Source of the DNA: Acidiferrobacteraceae bacterium
Lineage (GTDB): Bacteria; Pseudomonadota; Gammaproteobacteria; Arenicellales; UBA868
DNA: 64,000 bases
Assembly: GCA_002724185.1 (NCBI GenBank)
Contig: PBOB01000027.1
Location: 1 to 64,000, forward strand
Direction of reading: 5' to 3'
Both the position numbers and the translations under genes were made by a program. Each line of letters begins with the position of its first letter. The stretch's first letter is position 1. Of the stretch, positions 26,805-35,965 are shown one piece after another. The notes beneath the pieces were generated by a model. That model searched no databases and was not told the origin of the DNA. It worked only from the letters and a program-made list of their open reading frames with translations.

Positions 26805-28223
26805 TTATAGTTGCGCTTCAGACCAGCTTTTCTTCCACTCGCTTGTTACTCGCTCTAAAATAGTTATTTGTTCTATAGGTGTCCAGCCAAATACCGATTC
26901 TCTCGCCTTAACGCGGATCCATTCACCTTGACGACTGATAAAAATAACTTTTGCATCTTTCTCAAGAACGCCAAGTACAGACGAAGTCGATTCAGTTGAT
27001 GGTTCTGATCGAGCTCGAACATAATCCGTATTAATGTACCATCCATTATTGTCCTCACTTAAATATTCCCCAAAAATCCATACGTAAAGACCAGTTGGAA
27101 CTTCGATCTTCGCCCACAAATCTTTTTCATCAATAACGCGTATAGGCGTGCCCATTGTTAATAGTTTTAATAGAGGTGAATTTTTGTTATGCATGCCTAG
27201 AACTTCTGCAATTTTTGTTTGTACTATCGCTGCGCGAAATGGTGGTGTGTTTCCGTTGTCTGTAATTTGTTTAGTTGTCGTGATATTGATTGATGAAATA
27301 AGTTTCTCATTAATAGGTTGTTCGGCATAAGCAGCTAATCGTTCATTAAATGATTCATCCCATCGTTGTTGCCATTTTTCATCCTTGGACTCAATAAACA
27401 TCAGATTTCGAGTTGGAATCCAGGCCGATACTGATTTCGGAGCGCGAACTTGTTTCCAGTCGTCTCGACTGCCTACGATTTCAACTCTATCTCCGGCCTC
27501 AAATGTCCCAACAACCGATGACGGTTGATCGGTGCCAGGAGCTATCCGAGCACGTACCCCTGTACCATTGATTGTTGCGCCTTCATCGTTAATATCGACA
27601 TATCGGCTAGAGACCCATACTAGAATCCCTCCCGGCGGTTCAATTCGTGACCATAATGAATCATTAGATATAGCACGAATAGGCGTCTCTGCTTGTAGTA
27701 GGCCAAGTATTGGTGCTGCGGTATTGCTGCCGGCATAGATAGTGGCCAATTCTTCATCCTTCGCTGCATCAATATATGCAAATCGGATTTCATCTATTTG
27801 AGTCAAGGCTTCGCGGGATAGTTTATCTTCGAGAACAGGTAGCATCCTTTTGGAAGCGTAGTCATGACCTTGCTCAGCCGCAAGACGAGCTAGTGCAATT
27901 GCCTGGTCAAGACTTTGTTCAGCACCCTCACCAAGGTAATGAACTAGACTCAAATTATATTGTGCAGCAGATACATTCCGCGCAGCAGCCTGTTGCCACC
28001 AATCAATAGCGGAATTACGATCACGGGGAACTCCTTTGCCCTCCCAAAATAGAATACCTAGATTAAACATGGCGCCAGCATCACCAGCTTCAGCTAATGA
28101 TTGCCATAGTTGATACGCTGTTTCATAATTACCATCAACATAGTTAGCAACAGCATCACTAAAATCGTCAGCAGACGAACTCAACGAAAGTGTGAAAATA
28201 ATAAGTGTAAATAGAAGCTTCAT
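26805..28223 (-). CDS. Exported protein with Sel1-like repeats and SH3-like modules
   Basis: A 472-residue protein with a signal peptide (about 1-18), three Sel1/TPR-like repeats (about 20-130: AGAMFNLGILFWEGKGVPRD, SAAQYNLSLVHYLGEGAE) and two duplicated halves of bacterial SH3-like modules. The first half is about 160-275 and the second about 325-460; in each half an APxL/SPLL...PIR module is followed by a VRAR-x-xP module ending in W-x-P-T/I. SH3b domains usually bind cell-wall or other periplasmic ligands, and Sel1 repeats mediate protein interactions. A periplasmic scaffold role is likely, with no partner identified. Confidence 0.75.
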   Translation of the reverse strand: MKLLFTLIIFTLSLSSSADDFSDAVANYVDGNYETAYQLWQSLAEAGDAGAMFNLGILFWEGKGVPRDRNSAIDWWQQAAARNVSAAQYNLSLVHYLGEGAEQSLDQAIALARLAAEQGHDYASKRMLPVLEDKLSREALTQIDEIRFAYIDAAKDEELATIYAGSNTAAPILGLLQAETPIRAISNDSLWSRIEPPGGILVWVSSRYVDINDEGATINGTGVRARIAPGTDQPSSVVGTFEAGDRVEIVGSRDDWKQVRAPKSVSAWIPTRNLMFIESKDEKWQQRWDESFNERLAAYAEQPINEKLISSINITTTKQITDNGNTPPFRAAIVQTKIAEVLGMHNKNSPLLKLLTMGTPIRVIDEKDLWAKIEVPTGLYVWIFGEYLSEDNNGWYINTDYVRARSEPSTESTSSVLGVLEKDAKVIFISRQGEWIRVKARESVFGWTPIEQITILERVTSEWKKSWSEAQL

Positions 28224-28678
28224 AGTGTTATGAGGGCTTTTTGCTCTCTATAATAATTACTATTATCGGCGATCAGCTATCCGAGTCATCCTTTGGATCA
28301 GTAAATGCGCTCTGACATTTAGCATGACCTTTAGTATTACTCAAGGGTCATATCGTCCTGCCATCTATCATAGTATGACACGTGAGGATGAATTATTTGT
28401 TATTAGTGTTAAGATTCTAATTTAGCGCACACCTTTTGTTGACTAATTGTGGCATCATCTCCGACAATTCTAAGAAATTTACTAAAAATCGCGGCTGAAG
28501 CCTAGGAAAACATCCTAATTTAGGTGGACATGCATGCCTTAGCCGCAAACTTTTGACTACTAGGCTAGCGGTTATTTCACAGGGATGCTCGATGAAGATA
28601 ATAAAATGGCATTTACACTCGCTGCATCAAGTACCTATTGATAAAGAATTCGTGTAGATATATAGGCGATACGACCTG
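28224..28678. other. Intergenic region between divergent Sel1/SH3 and LysM genes
   Basis: 455 nt with no convincing coding frame (the best plus-strand frame has 18 codons). It contains one structured element at 28491-28546, described separately. Promoters for both flanking genes must lie here, but none is clear enough to call. Confidence 0.5.
28491..28546 (+). other. Hairpin-forming element in an intergenic region
   Basis: GCGGCT at 28491-28496 pairs with AGCCGC at 28541-28546, and the stem can continue through GAAG/CCTT with one G-T pair and one mismatch. Inside the loop a second small inverted repeat (CCTAA T TTAGG, 28514-28524) could stack on it. It lies 133 nt before the LysM gene and is not followed by a T run, so it does not look like a terminator. 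It could be a leader structure or a small RNA, or be a chance pairing. Confidence 0.35.
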
Positions 28679-29410
28679 ATGAAATCGATTCTAAAACTGG
28701 CATTTTGTCTTGTTTCATTTACAGTCTGTCATCAAGAAACTGCTATAGCGGGGATTCTGGAGTCATATACAGTTAAAGAGGGTGATACAGCCTGCGATAT
28801 TGCCGAACAATATGGCATACCGTGCGTCCAACTTATCAAAAAGAATAGCTTGGGCGATAACGCATTAATCTTTCCTGGCCAGGTACTCAAAATACCAGAT
28901 TCTTCAATGTGGAATGATTCTATGCCTTGCAAGATTGAAGTAATTAGTTGGGTCAATGTGACTGTAGTAGGTGACTATCTTAAAGAAAACAAACAAGAGT
29001 TTGAGAAATTTGTAAGAAATAAGCTGCGCCTTAATAGTCCGTGGCTATCACATGAAGCACGAGATTATGGCAGTTTTTGGGCTGATATTGCTTACGACGA
29101 TTCTGCTGAAACATTCATTGATGTTAATGCTGGCGAAGACGAGAGATTTATGCGTCGAGCAGAAGTAGATTGTAAAGTTCTATCTTCAGGTACAGATAGT
29201 GTGGTGCCAATTTATACGGCCTGCGAAGTATTTGGATGGGGCGACTATAGTCCATCAACATACAGTGAGTTTAGGCTTGAATCATTGTCTACAGCAACTG
29301 TCTCAAATTTGCCAGCTGGTGCTGAAACAATGTTAGGCCAGCTACTGTCAGAAATTAGTGGACGATTAATGGATTATCGGCAAAAAGAATGTCCGGGCAT
29401 TGTTAAGTAA
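28679..29410 (+). CDS. Exported LysM-domain protein of unknown function
   Basis: A 243-residue protein with a signal peptide (about 1-24) and one LysM domain (about 29-74: YTVKEGDTACDIAEQYGIPCVQLIKKN...FPGQVLKIP) for peptidoglycan binding. The remaining 165 residues match no family that I recognise. They contain Cys83, Cys164, Cys180 and a Cys near the end (ECPG), which could form disulfides in the periplasm. No peptidase or amidase motif is visible. Several envelope-type genes in the neighbourhood suggest a cell-wall-associated role. Confidence 0.7.
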   Translation: MKSILKLAFCLVSFTVCHQETAIAGILESYTVKEGDTACDIAEQYGIPCVQLIKKNSLGDNALIFPGQVLKIPDSSMWNDSMPCKIEVISWVNVTVVGDYLKENKQEFEKFVRNKLRLNSPWLSHEARDYGSFWADIAYDDSAETFIDVNAGEDERFMRRAEVDCKVLSSGTDSVVPIYTACEVFGWGDYSPSTYSEFRLESLSTATVSNLPAGAETMLGQLLSEISGRLMDYRQKECPGIVK

Positions 29411-29461
29411 GTTATTTTTCTATGATGGTGGTATTAGTCGTTGGTAATCTCGTTCTTCGAA

Positions 29462-30253
29462 CTATTTAGCAAAAAAATCTAATGCTATTCGTTTCGACTT
29501 TGGTCTATATTTCCAGATAGAGTGCTTAAAATTTGGTTGGACAGCTCTTTGGAGATCAGCTTGATTTTCAAACGGAGAAAGTAAGTCTCTTATGCTGAGG
29601 GCTGTGCGCACAACTTCTTCAGAAGTCTCTTCAACATTGTCTAATACATATGATTGTAGATGATCTGGTGTTATATAGTCGACACATGCCTCTGGCCATT
29701 CACCGGTTTCTTGATGGATAGCCATGGCATAAGTGGATATTTGGAATGCATGATCATTTAGTATTTCGTGCTTCGGTTTTATAGTCGATTTTAGCTCTCT
29801 AACTTCACTAGGGTAGAGAAGATCGATAAATCCTTTAATTGGCACTCCAATATTAGCTATCTTTAACTCTATCTCATACTGATAGGCGAGGGGTTTTTCC
29901 CAGAATTTCATTAGAGGTAGGCAGGTGTCAATGCATTGTATTAGAACATTTCGCTCTTGTTCTATATATCGTGGATTATGGTGTTGTTTATCATTAGCAA
30001 TTAATAACCGGAATCGTTTTTCAGCAGTTGATTTAAGTAGAGCAATATCAGGCTCCACATCTTGAGTTAACAATAATCCAATCATCTCATCAACAACAGT
30101 ACCTCGATACATAGATGGACTCGCGGGTTCGCGAACTCCCAAGACTGAATAGATAATTCCCAATGCTGGGTCATTCTTAAACTGAATCATCGATGTGGCT
30201 GATAGGTGTGGAATGCCAAACCTTATAAATGGGTTGTTGTTTGTGTTTTGCAT
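29462..30253 (-). CDS. PD-(D/E)XK nuclease superfamily protein (RecB/Cas4-like fold)
   Basis: A 263-residue protein with the core of a PD-(D/E)XK nuclease. An N-terminal HLSATSMIQFKNDP segment and RGTVVDEMI precede GFIDLLYPSEVRELKST, giving D144, E153 and K155, then QISTYAMA with the conserved Gln171 of RecB-type nucleases. Relatives are phage and Cas4-like exonucleases and AddB/RecB C-domains. There are no Cas genes, helicase or phage genes beside it, and no iron-sulfur Cys cluster as in Cas4, so it is an orphan, perhaps phage-derived or a repair accessory. Confidence 0.75.
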   Translation of the reverse strand: MQNTNNNPFIRFGIPHLSATSMIQFKNDPALGIIYSVLGVREPASPSMYRGTVVDEMIGLLLTQDVEPDIALLKSTAEKRFRLLIANDKQHHNPRYIEQERNVLIQCIDTCLPLMKFWEKPLAYQYEIELKIANIGVPIKGFIDLLYPSEVRELKSTIKPKHEILNDHAFQISTYAMAIHQETGEWPEACVDYITPDHLQSYVLDNVEETSEEVVRTALSIRDLLSPFENQADLQRAVQPNFKHSIWKYRPKSKRIALDFFAK

Positions 30254-30457
30254 CTATCGTATCTAATAATAGGGGCTGTTAATTCTGAGGGCGTAACGAC
30301 CAGAATATTTATTGAAACTACAATTATTACAGCAAATGTAGGGTAGGTGTATAAAAATATAGTTAGTATGTTGAATTTTTTTTGTGTTTTATCGTTATAC
30401 TTAAAATATACACAATTAGTAGTGACGGGCCAAAATAGTTGATTATCTGACTACAGA

Positions 30458-30913
30458 ATGCGAACTATAGGAACAAATCAGTCACTTACATTCAGCTTCT
30501 GGTCATGTCACCATACCTGGCGTCGATCGTCTCTAAATACTTTGGTTTGTCTCGCAGGCTGTTCGATTGGTGATATTGGCACTATACTTGTGTTCCAGTT
30601 ATTGCAGATTGAATGGCCAGTTCTGACGATATTATCTATTGCGATAGTGAACGGCCTTGTCACTTCAATTGCACTTGAAACTTGGCTTCTTTCTCGGAAA
30701 ATGTCCTTCGGTAGGGCATTCCATACGGCTTGCGGTATGTCGTTATTATCAATGCTCTCGATGGAGTTGGCGATGAATATCGTCGATGTTGCAATGATGG
30801 GCGGGGCTAAGATAAGTTTATCCGTCCTTCCGTATATGCTTTTTGCTGGTTTTATAACGCCGCTTCCATATAATTATTGGAGGTTGAAATCATTAGGAAA
30901 GGCATGCCATTAA
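30458..30913 (+). CDS. DUF4396 domain membrane protein
   Basis: A 151-residue protein with four likely transmembrane segments and the DUF4396 pattern: SCHHTWRRSSLNTLVCLAGC near the N-terminus, GDIGTI, and a C-terminal part ending PYNYWRLK. The conserved HH-T-W and Cys pair and the acidic Asp in helix one suggest metal binding; relatives are often annotated near copper or respiratory functions. No partner gene is apparent here. The function is not known. Confidence 0.75.
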   Translation: MRTIGTNQSLTFSFWSCHHTWRRSSLNTLVCLAGCSIGDIGTILVFQLLQIEWPVLTILSIAIVNGLVTSIALETWLLSRKMSFGRAFHTACGMSLLSMLSMELAMNIVDVAMMGGAKISLSVLPYMLFAGFITPLPYNYWRLKSLGKACH

Positions 30914-30944
30914 GCTATTGACTAATAGTATTGACATACTGCTG

Positions 30945-31937
30945 TTAAGTTATTTGTTGTGAATCAAAGTATCCTAGGTGTTTATCGATAGAATTTATCA
31001 GTGGTTGACCATTCTGAAATCGTTTGAGGTTCCTAAAGAAAATATTTGCCATCGCAATCTTATATTCGCCATATTCGCCAGACATATGGGGTGAGATAAT
31101 TACTTGGTTAAGATCCCAGAGAGGGCTTTTAGGGTGCAGTGGTTCGTTCTCAAAGACGTCCAACGCCGCACCAGCGATTGCATTAGTCATTAATGCATCA
31201 ATTAATGCTGTTTCATCTACTAGTGCTCCTCGACCGATGTTTATGAATCGGGCACTATTCTTCATTAGAGAGAACTGCTTTGAGCCAAATTTCCTAAATG
31301 TTTTCCTAGTTAGTGGTAATGCGACAACAACATAATCAGAATCAGGTAAGAGACTATCAAGACTTTGTATCGGATGTATATATGAAAAATCTTCGTCATG
31401 ATTGCGCCCAGAACGTCCAATGATAGTAACGTTACATCCGACCGCTTGCAATAGGCGACCAATAGCTCGCCCAATTCCTCCCACTCCAACAACCAAGACG
31501 TTGGTCTTTTCAATATTCTCTGATCCCCGCCATGACCACTTATGTGCAAGTTGTGCCTCATAAGTTTGAGGAAATCCTTTTGCAAAGGAAAGTAAGAATC
31601 CTAAAACATATTCCGCTATAGCGCGATCAAATACGCCTTTCATGTTAGTAAGTTCAATATTGCTCTCGATTAGTTCTGGGAATAGCACAGCATCGACACC
31701 AGCACCACCCCATTGAATCCAGCGTAGATTGTCAACCGCATCCCATACTTGACGGAGTTCCGTAGCTTCAAAACTCCAACCGAGTAATATTGTTGCGCCA
31801 GGGAGTGCATCACGAAGTGATTGAGTATTTGGCGCACAGCGCACGGTAACACCATTAAGCGCTATATCAGCTCCCGGGATTTCATTTACGTCAGAGACGC
31901 CGTGAATGACAACGATATTGTGATTATGAGTGATCAT
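30945..31937 (-). CDS. D-2-hydroxyacid dehydrogenase family protein
   Basis: NAD(P)-dependent dehydrogenase of 330 residues. A Rossmann nucleotide loop VGVGGIGRAIGRLLQAVG (about 144-161) with GRSGRN at the cofactor-specificity strand favours NADP. The usual NIGRGALVDE (substrate-binding Arg region) and the catalytic His segment near SPHMSGE are present. Typical reactions reduce glyoxylate, hydroxypyruvate or other 2-oxo acids. It is the last gene of a minus-strand run of four with an isomerase, thioesterase and EamA transporter. Confidence 0.87.
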   Translation of the reverse strand: MITHNHNIVVIHGVSDVNEIPGADIALNGVTVRCAPNTQSLRDALPGATILLGWSFEATELRQVWDAVDNLRWIQWGGAGVDAVLFPELIESNIELTNMKGVFDRAIAEYVLGFLLSFAKGFPQTYEAQLAHKWSWRGSENIEKTNVLVVGVGGIGRAIGRLLQAVGCNVTIIGRSGRNHDEDFSYIHPIQSLDSLLPDSDYVVVALPLTRKTFRKFGSKQFSLMKNSARFINIGRGALVDETALIDALMTNAIAGAALDVFENEPLHPKSPLWDLNQVIISPHMSGEYGEYKIAMANIFFRNLKRFQNGQPLINSIDKHLGYFDSQQIT

Positions 31938-31952
31938 AGTGCACGCCTTTTG

Positions 31953-32591
31953 CTAACTTTCGTGATCCTGTTTAATGTATGTGGTATTTTGGTCAGATCT
32001 TGGAGTAAGTTTTTGATCAAGTAGTTCGAGTCTGTCTTGTCCCCAGAAAATCTCATCTCCAATGACGTAAGATGGTACGCCAAAAACTCCTCTTGAAATA
32101 GCCTCGTCGGTATGGAAGTCTAGGAGATCTGCTATCTGCGAATCTTGAGCTCGATTCATGAGTTGAGTAGGATTTAAAGATTGACTTACGATGATATTTC
32201 TGAGAGTAACTGGATTTGTGATGTCCTGGTCTTTCACCCAGAATGCCCGCATCAGTTCATATGCTAAATTCGTTGGATCTATCGCCAGTTGTGTGCATGC
32301 TATTACCAGTTTATTTGCTAAAGTATCTGAAGATTGCAAATACTTCGGTTGTAGATTCAGAGGTAATCTTAAATGTCGACGCCATCTTTCTAGCTCAATA
32401 AGTCGATAAGCCTTTCTTTCACTAGATCGATTCTCCAAAACTTGCCCACCTGTTTTAGATAGCAGCTTCACCAAATCGATAGGTTTGTAGTCAAGATATA
32501 GATTGTAACAATCTGCAATGCTCCGCATGCGATGATCCCCAAAATAAGCCCAGGGTGACGATATGGTAAAGTAATAGTGTAGAGTATCCAT
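31953..32591 (-). CDS. DsbA-family (GST kappa/2-hydroxychromene-2-carboxylate isomerase-like) protein
   Basis: A 212-residue thioredoxin-fold protein of the DsbA-like, glutathione-dependent isomerase group. It starts with LHYYFTISSPWAYFGDHR, where Ser occupies the position of the DsbA active-site Cys (SPWAYFG), as in kappa glutathione transferases and NahD. The C-terminal GVFGVPSYVIGDEIFWGQDRLELL is diagnostic of this family. Substrates range from aromatic degradation intermediates to unknown compounds. It lies 15 nt upstream of the 2-hydroxyacid dehydrogenase gene. Confidence 0.85.
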   Translation of the reverse strand: MDTLHYYFTISSPWAYFGDHRMRSIADCYNLYLDYKPIDLVKLLSKTGGQVLENRSSERKAYRLIELERWRRHLRLPLNLQPKYLQSSDTLANKLVIACTQLAIDPTNLAYELMRAFWVKDQDITNPVTLRNIIVSQSLNPTQLMNRAQDSQIADLLDFHTDEAISRGVFGVPSYVIGDEIFWGQDRLELLDQKLTPRSDQNTTYIKQDHES

Positions 32592-32624
32592 GTTGGTTAT
32601 TTCTATTAGATCAGTAGATAGTCA

Positions 32625-33029
32625 TTAAAAGTGCTGCGCAATACAATGTGGTACTGCGATTATCTCTCTTGTGCCTAGATCCATTATCACACTAGTTACA
32701 TTGCCATCAAGTGCTATAACACCGTTGGACTTTACAATCTGATGTTTAAGTCTATAGCTTTTATTACCCAACCATTCGGGTGCAGTAATAATTCGGATAT
32801 CGTCTCCGACAAGGCACTCTTCGAGATAGTTGTAGTTGAGATTAACTACTACTGATCCATACTGTTGTATAGAGTCGCGTACAGTTACATCTGTTTCTCT
32901 GTAGAGACCACACTTGCGAAGCCACTCCGATCTTCCAAGTTCAATTAATCTTGCACTTTCTACATGGTTTAGGTGATTTAATCGATCAACATGAGAATCG
33001 TCTACACGAAAAATAGTTTCTGACTGCAT
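32625..33029 (-). CDS. 4-hydroxybenzoyl-CoA thioesterase family (hot-dog) thioesterase
   Basis: A 134-residue hot-dog fold acyl-CoA thioesterase. The signature near the N-terminus is FRVDDSHVDRLNHLNHVESARLIELGRSEWL, in which the Asp/His pattern resembles the D-x-x-x-H-xN site of YbgC/4HBT enzymes. The rest (NLNYNYLEECLVGDDIRIIT...SVIMDLGTREIIAVP) fits the family. Chain-length preference cannot be read. It lies 33 nt from the isomerase gene and probably belongs to the same transcript. Confidence 0.82.
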   Translation of the reverse strand: MQSETIFRVDDSHVDRLNHLNHVESARLIELGRSEWLRKCGLYRETDVTVRDSIQQYGSVVVNLNYNYLEECLVGDDIRIITAPEWLGNKSYRLKHQIVKSNGVIALDGNVTSVIMDLGTREIIAVPHCIAQHF

Positions 33030-33112
33030 ATTTTCAATCCTATCCGTAGTCGGCCGACCATTTTTTCATTTGTTGTGAAAGCATAGCCGACATCATAATT
33101 ATTAAATAATGT

Positions 33113-33979
33113 TTACAGTGTTCTTATGCTGCGGTCCTTGCGAGCGCTAAAGGTAGCTGTTGCGATGATAATTGCGCCACCAATCCAAACCCATATGCTC
33201 GGATTTTCATTAAACATAATTAGTCCTAGCAAAGTAGCCCAGATAAGTTGGAGAAACATTACTGGCTGTAGTGCTGTGATTTCTGATATTTGAAAGGCGC
33301 GATTCATAGCATAATGCCCTGAGGTAGCAAGAATTGCTGTAACAAGTAGCCAAAATAGTTCCCATGCATCCGGAGCTTTCCAGACGAAGATCGCAAATGG
33401 CAACAGGACTAGTGTTGCGAATAGAGACAAGAATGCAACAATCGTTGTATTGGATTCTGTTTTTGTTAGAGTTTTGGCCATAAGTAGAGAGCATGAAAAA
33501 AGGCACGCAGAAACAAGAAGAACTACGGAACCACTGTCAATCACCTGAATTCCGGGTCTCAGAATTAATATAGTGCCAACTAGTCCTGCGGTCACCGCAA
33601 TGATCCGGTGTGGATAGAGTGACTCTCTAAGAAATATTATTGCACCGATAGTGATAAATATTGATGAGGTAAAACCTAGGGCTGTTACCTCGGCGACAGG
33701 AACTCGTGTCATGGCAAAGAACCAGCACATAACAGCCATACCGTGTATTACTCCTCGGACTGCAAGTAATCGAATTCGTTGTGGACGTTTTTTAGTGATT
33801 CGAAATTTGAGAAAAATTGGAAAGACTAAAATTAAGCCGAACACATAGCGGACGAAAGCTGCTTGTATCGGATTGAGTTCAGACCCAAGCCATCGGACTA
33901 CCCCGGTGACTCCGACCAAACAGAGTCCGGATAAGATCATCCAAGCCGCCCCCCGAATTATTGAACTTTCAATTTTCAA
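33113..33979 (-). CDS. EamA-domain DMT family transporter
   Basis: Ten-helix inner membrane permease of 288 residues with two EamA repeats (about 8-135 and 150-280). The internal segment LREVTALGFTSSIFITIGAIIF-like (VAEVTALGFTSSIF) and ITALQPVMFLQLIWATLLGLI are typical of RhaT/EamA exporters. The gene is the first of a minus-strand group with a thioesterase, isomerase and 2-hydroxyacid dehydrogenase. The transported compound is unknown. Confidence 0.85.
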   Translation of the reverse strand: MKIESSIIRGAAWMILSGLCLVGVTGVVRWLGSELNPIQAAFVRYVFGLILVFPIFLKFRITKKRPQRIRLLAVRGVIHGMAVMCWFFAMTRVPVAEVTALGFTSSIFITIGAIIFLRESLYPHRIIAVTAGLVGTILILRPGIQVIDSGSVVLLVSACLFSCSLLMAKTLTKTESNTTIVAFLSLFATLVLLPFAIFVWKAPDAWELFWLLVTAILATSGHYAMNRAFQISEITALQPVMFLQLIWATLLGLIMFNENPSIWVWIGGAIIIATATFSARKDRSIRTL

Positions 33980-34048
33980 GGGATGTTTCTATGTGTACAC
34001 AACAGGCATCTATTAGCTATATCAGCCCAGCGATCGTCTTTAAGTGAG

Positions 34049-35086
34049 TTATGGTGCAGGTATTAAGTATTTTCGGTGTAATAATTCTAGCTGTTTTGAC
34101 AGTTCATCTGGGATATTGAAATCAAGTGCGGTGATAGCCTTTTCTAGATGAGAAAGTGAGGTTGCACCAACAATAGATGATGTTAAAAAGGGTCGACTAA
34201 GCACAAATGCATGAGCAAGGATTTCTGGAGCGACATTCCATTCAGCAGCCAGAGATATATATTCTTGAGTTGCATTTTCCGCTTGCGGATTAAAGTACCG
34301 ATTGTTCTCAGGCCACAAGGCTGCTCGTGAGCCAGCTGGCCGGCTACCATGAAGGTATTTTCCAGTTAGTGCGCCAGCTGCAATGGGAGCGTATGCTAGA
34401 AGACTAATCTTTTCACGGAAGGAAATTTCAGAAAGCGCAATCTCATATTTTCGATTAAGTAGGTTATAGGCATTTTGTATTGAAGATGGCTTCAGATAGG
34501 TCCCAATAGGTTTGGAGCGCGATACAAAATCCATAACCCCCCATGCACTTTCATTAGATACCCCCCATGAGCGAATTTGTCCAGCTTGTATTAGCTCATC
34601 AAGTGCTGAAATTGTGTCTTCTCGATTGGCGCCCTTTGCACTTACTGGACTAGTTTGTCCCAGATTTTGAAAGTCTGCCCAGCCCCGATCAGGCCAGTGG
34701 AGTTGGTACAGATCAATGTAGTCTGTTTTAAGCCGTTTTAGGCTTCCTTCTACAGCAGCTCTAATGGTTTTTTTATTGAAATCAGAAATACCGTTGCGAA
34801 CGTGATGGCGGCCAGGCCCACAAACTTTTGTTGCAATAACTAATTTAGATCTATGTCCTCTCATCTGCAGCCAATCACCGATAATTTCCTCAGTGCGTCC
34901 ATAAGTTTCTTTCCGTGTTGCAACCGGATACATCTCAGCTGTATCAAAAAAATTGATGCCATGGTCAATAGCATAGTCCATCTGTTCGAAACCATTTTCA
35001 GCAGTATTCTGTTCTCCCCAGGTCATGGTGCCTAGACAGATATTTGACACTGAGATATTGGTCATCCCAAGAAAATTATATTTCAT
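34049..35086 (-). CDS. Aldo/keto reductase (Tas-like)
   Basis: NADPH-dependent oxidoreductase of 345 residues, TIM barrel. Catalytic tetrad residues are visible: Asp/Tyr in FFDTAEMYPV, Lys in IATKVCGPG, His in YQLHWPDRGW. The C-terminal SSIVGATSLSHLEKAI contacts the NADPH phosphate. Length and the NTAENGFEQMDYAIDHGINFF start resemble E. coli Tas, which complements tyrosine auxotrophy, but the natural substrate is not established. Flanked by a DMT gene downstream and UDG upstream, with no clear operon. Confidence 0.87.
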   Translation of the reverse strand: MKYNFLGMTNISVSNICLGTMTWGEQNTAENGFEQMDYAIDHGINFFDTAEMYPVATRKETYGRTEEIIGDWLQMRGHRSKLVIATKVCGPGRHHVRNGISDFNKKTIRAAVEGSLKRLKTDYIDLYQLHWPDRGWADFQNLGQTSPVSAKGANREDTISALDELIQAGQIRSWGVSNESAWGVMDFVSRSKPIGTYLKPSSIQNAYNLLNRKYEIALSEISFREKISLLAYAPIAAGALTGKYLHGSRPAGSRAALWPENNRYFNPQAENATQEYISLAAEWNVAPEILAHAFVLSRPFLTSSIVGATSLSHLEKAITALDFNIPDELSKQLELLHRKYLIPAP

Positions 35087-35170
35087 TTCTCTATTAGACT
35101 GATTGGTTTATTCGTATAAAACTGCAGCGTAAGATGCACTATAGCTGATATGTAAAATTCACTATTAGAA

Positions 35171-35827
35171 TCATTCTTGATTACCATAGGCAATTGACGT
35201 TGCATCTACAAAGACTGACCTAAGCATTGATTTTGTTAAGCGTTTTGTTTGTGTATTATAACGGCTACAGTGATAGGATGAGAGAAGAAATCTTCCATCG
35301 GCTAGTGCGTAATTGGCGCCATGGACAAAGGGAAAATTTACAAGTTTTAGTGACAGGGCTTTAGTTACCGATCTGTGAGCGATTCCACCCAGGGTTACCA
35401 CCACGCCGCCCGTCGGAACAGCCCGCAATTCTGCTGCCAGATAAGCATTGCATTCATTGATTTCAGATCCATTCGGGGTATTTTTTGGTGGGAGGCACTT
35501 AACTGCGTTCGTAATGCGGCAATTATTGAGCTTTAGTCCATCATCAGCACTTATTGCTTTTTTTGTAGTGGCTATACCAAGATCAAATAGGGTTTCATAT
35601 AGCAGAATACCAGCATGATCGCCTGTAAATGGTCGTCCCGTGGCATTGGCTCCATGCAAGCCGGGCGCAAGACCAACAATCAAAAGGCGAGCATTTCGGT
35701 CTCCAAATGGAGGCACAGGGCGACAATGATACTCCGGATATTTTTGAGACGTTTCCGACAAATAGTTGCTGAGGCGCGGGCAACGAGTACAGTTACTGTC
35801 ATACCACTTTCTTGGTATTCGTTTCAT
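35171..35827 (-). CDS. Family 5 uracil-DNA glycosylase (UdgB-like)
   Basis: Base excision repair enzyme of 218 residues. The N-terminus has C13xxC16 (CTRCPRL), part of the iron-sulfur cluster ligands of family 4/5 UDGs, and motif 1 is LIVGLAPGLHGANATGRPFTGD. Family 5 replaces the polar catalytic residue of motif 1 by a non-polar residue, and APG-LHGAN matches that pattern. The C-terminal segment with SSYHCSRYNTQTKRLT gives motif 3. Members remove uracil and other deaminated bases. Located on the minus strand, divergent from the metallo-hydrolase gene. Confidence 0.87.
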   Translation of the reverse strand: MKRIPRKWYDSNCTRCPRLSNYLSETSQKYPEYHCRPVPPFGDRNARLLIVGLAPGLHGANATGRPFTGDHAGILLYETLFDLGIATTKKAISADDGLKLNNCRITNAVKCLPPKNTPNGSEINECNAYLAAELRAVPTGGVVVTLGGIAHRSVTKALSLKLVNFPFVHGANYALADGRFLLSSYHCSRYNTQTKRLTKSMLRSVFVDATSIAYGNQE

Positions 35828-35965
35828 GCGCTAATTTGTTAAGTGCATTTCTAACATAGATAGTCTTGTATAGTATATTTATACTTTGAGCTTCAGACTC
35901 TACTACAGAGTTAGAGTTCTACAATAAAGATGCTAGTGTTTGTTTGGAGACAAGAGGATAACATA

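Noticed and set aside
29462-30253. Cas4 assignment for the PD-(D/E)XK protein
   Set aside because: Cas4 iron-sulfur cysteines are absent and no CRISPR repeats or cas genes are nearby.
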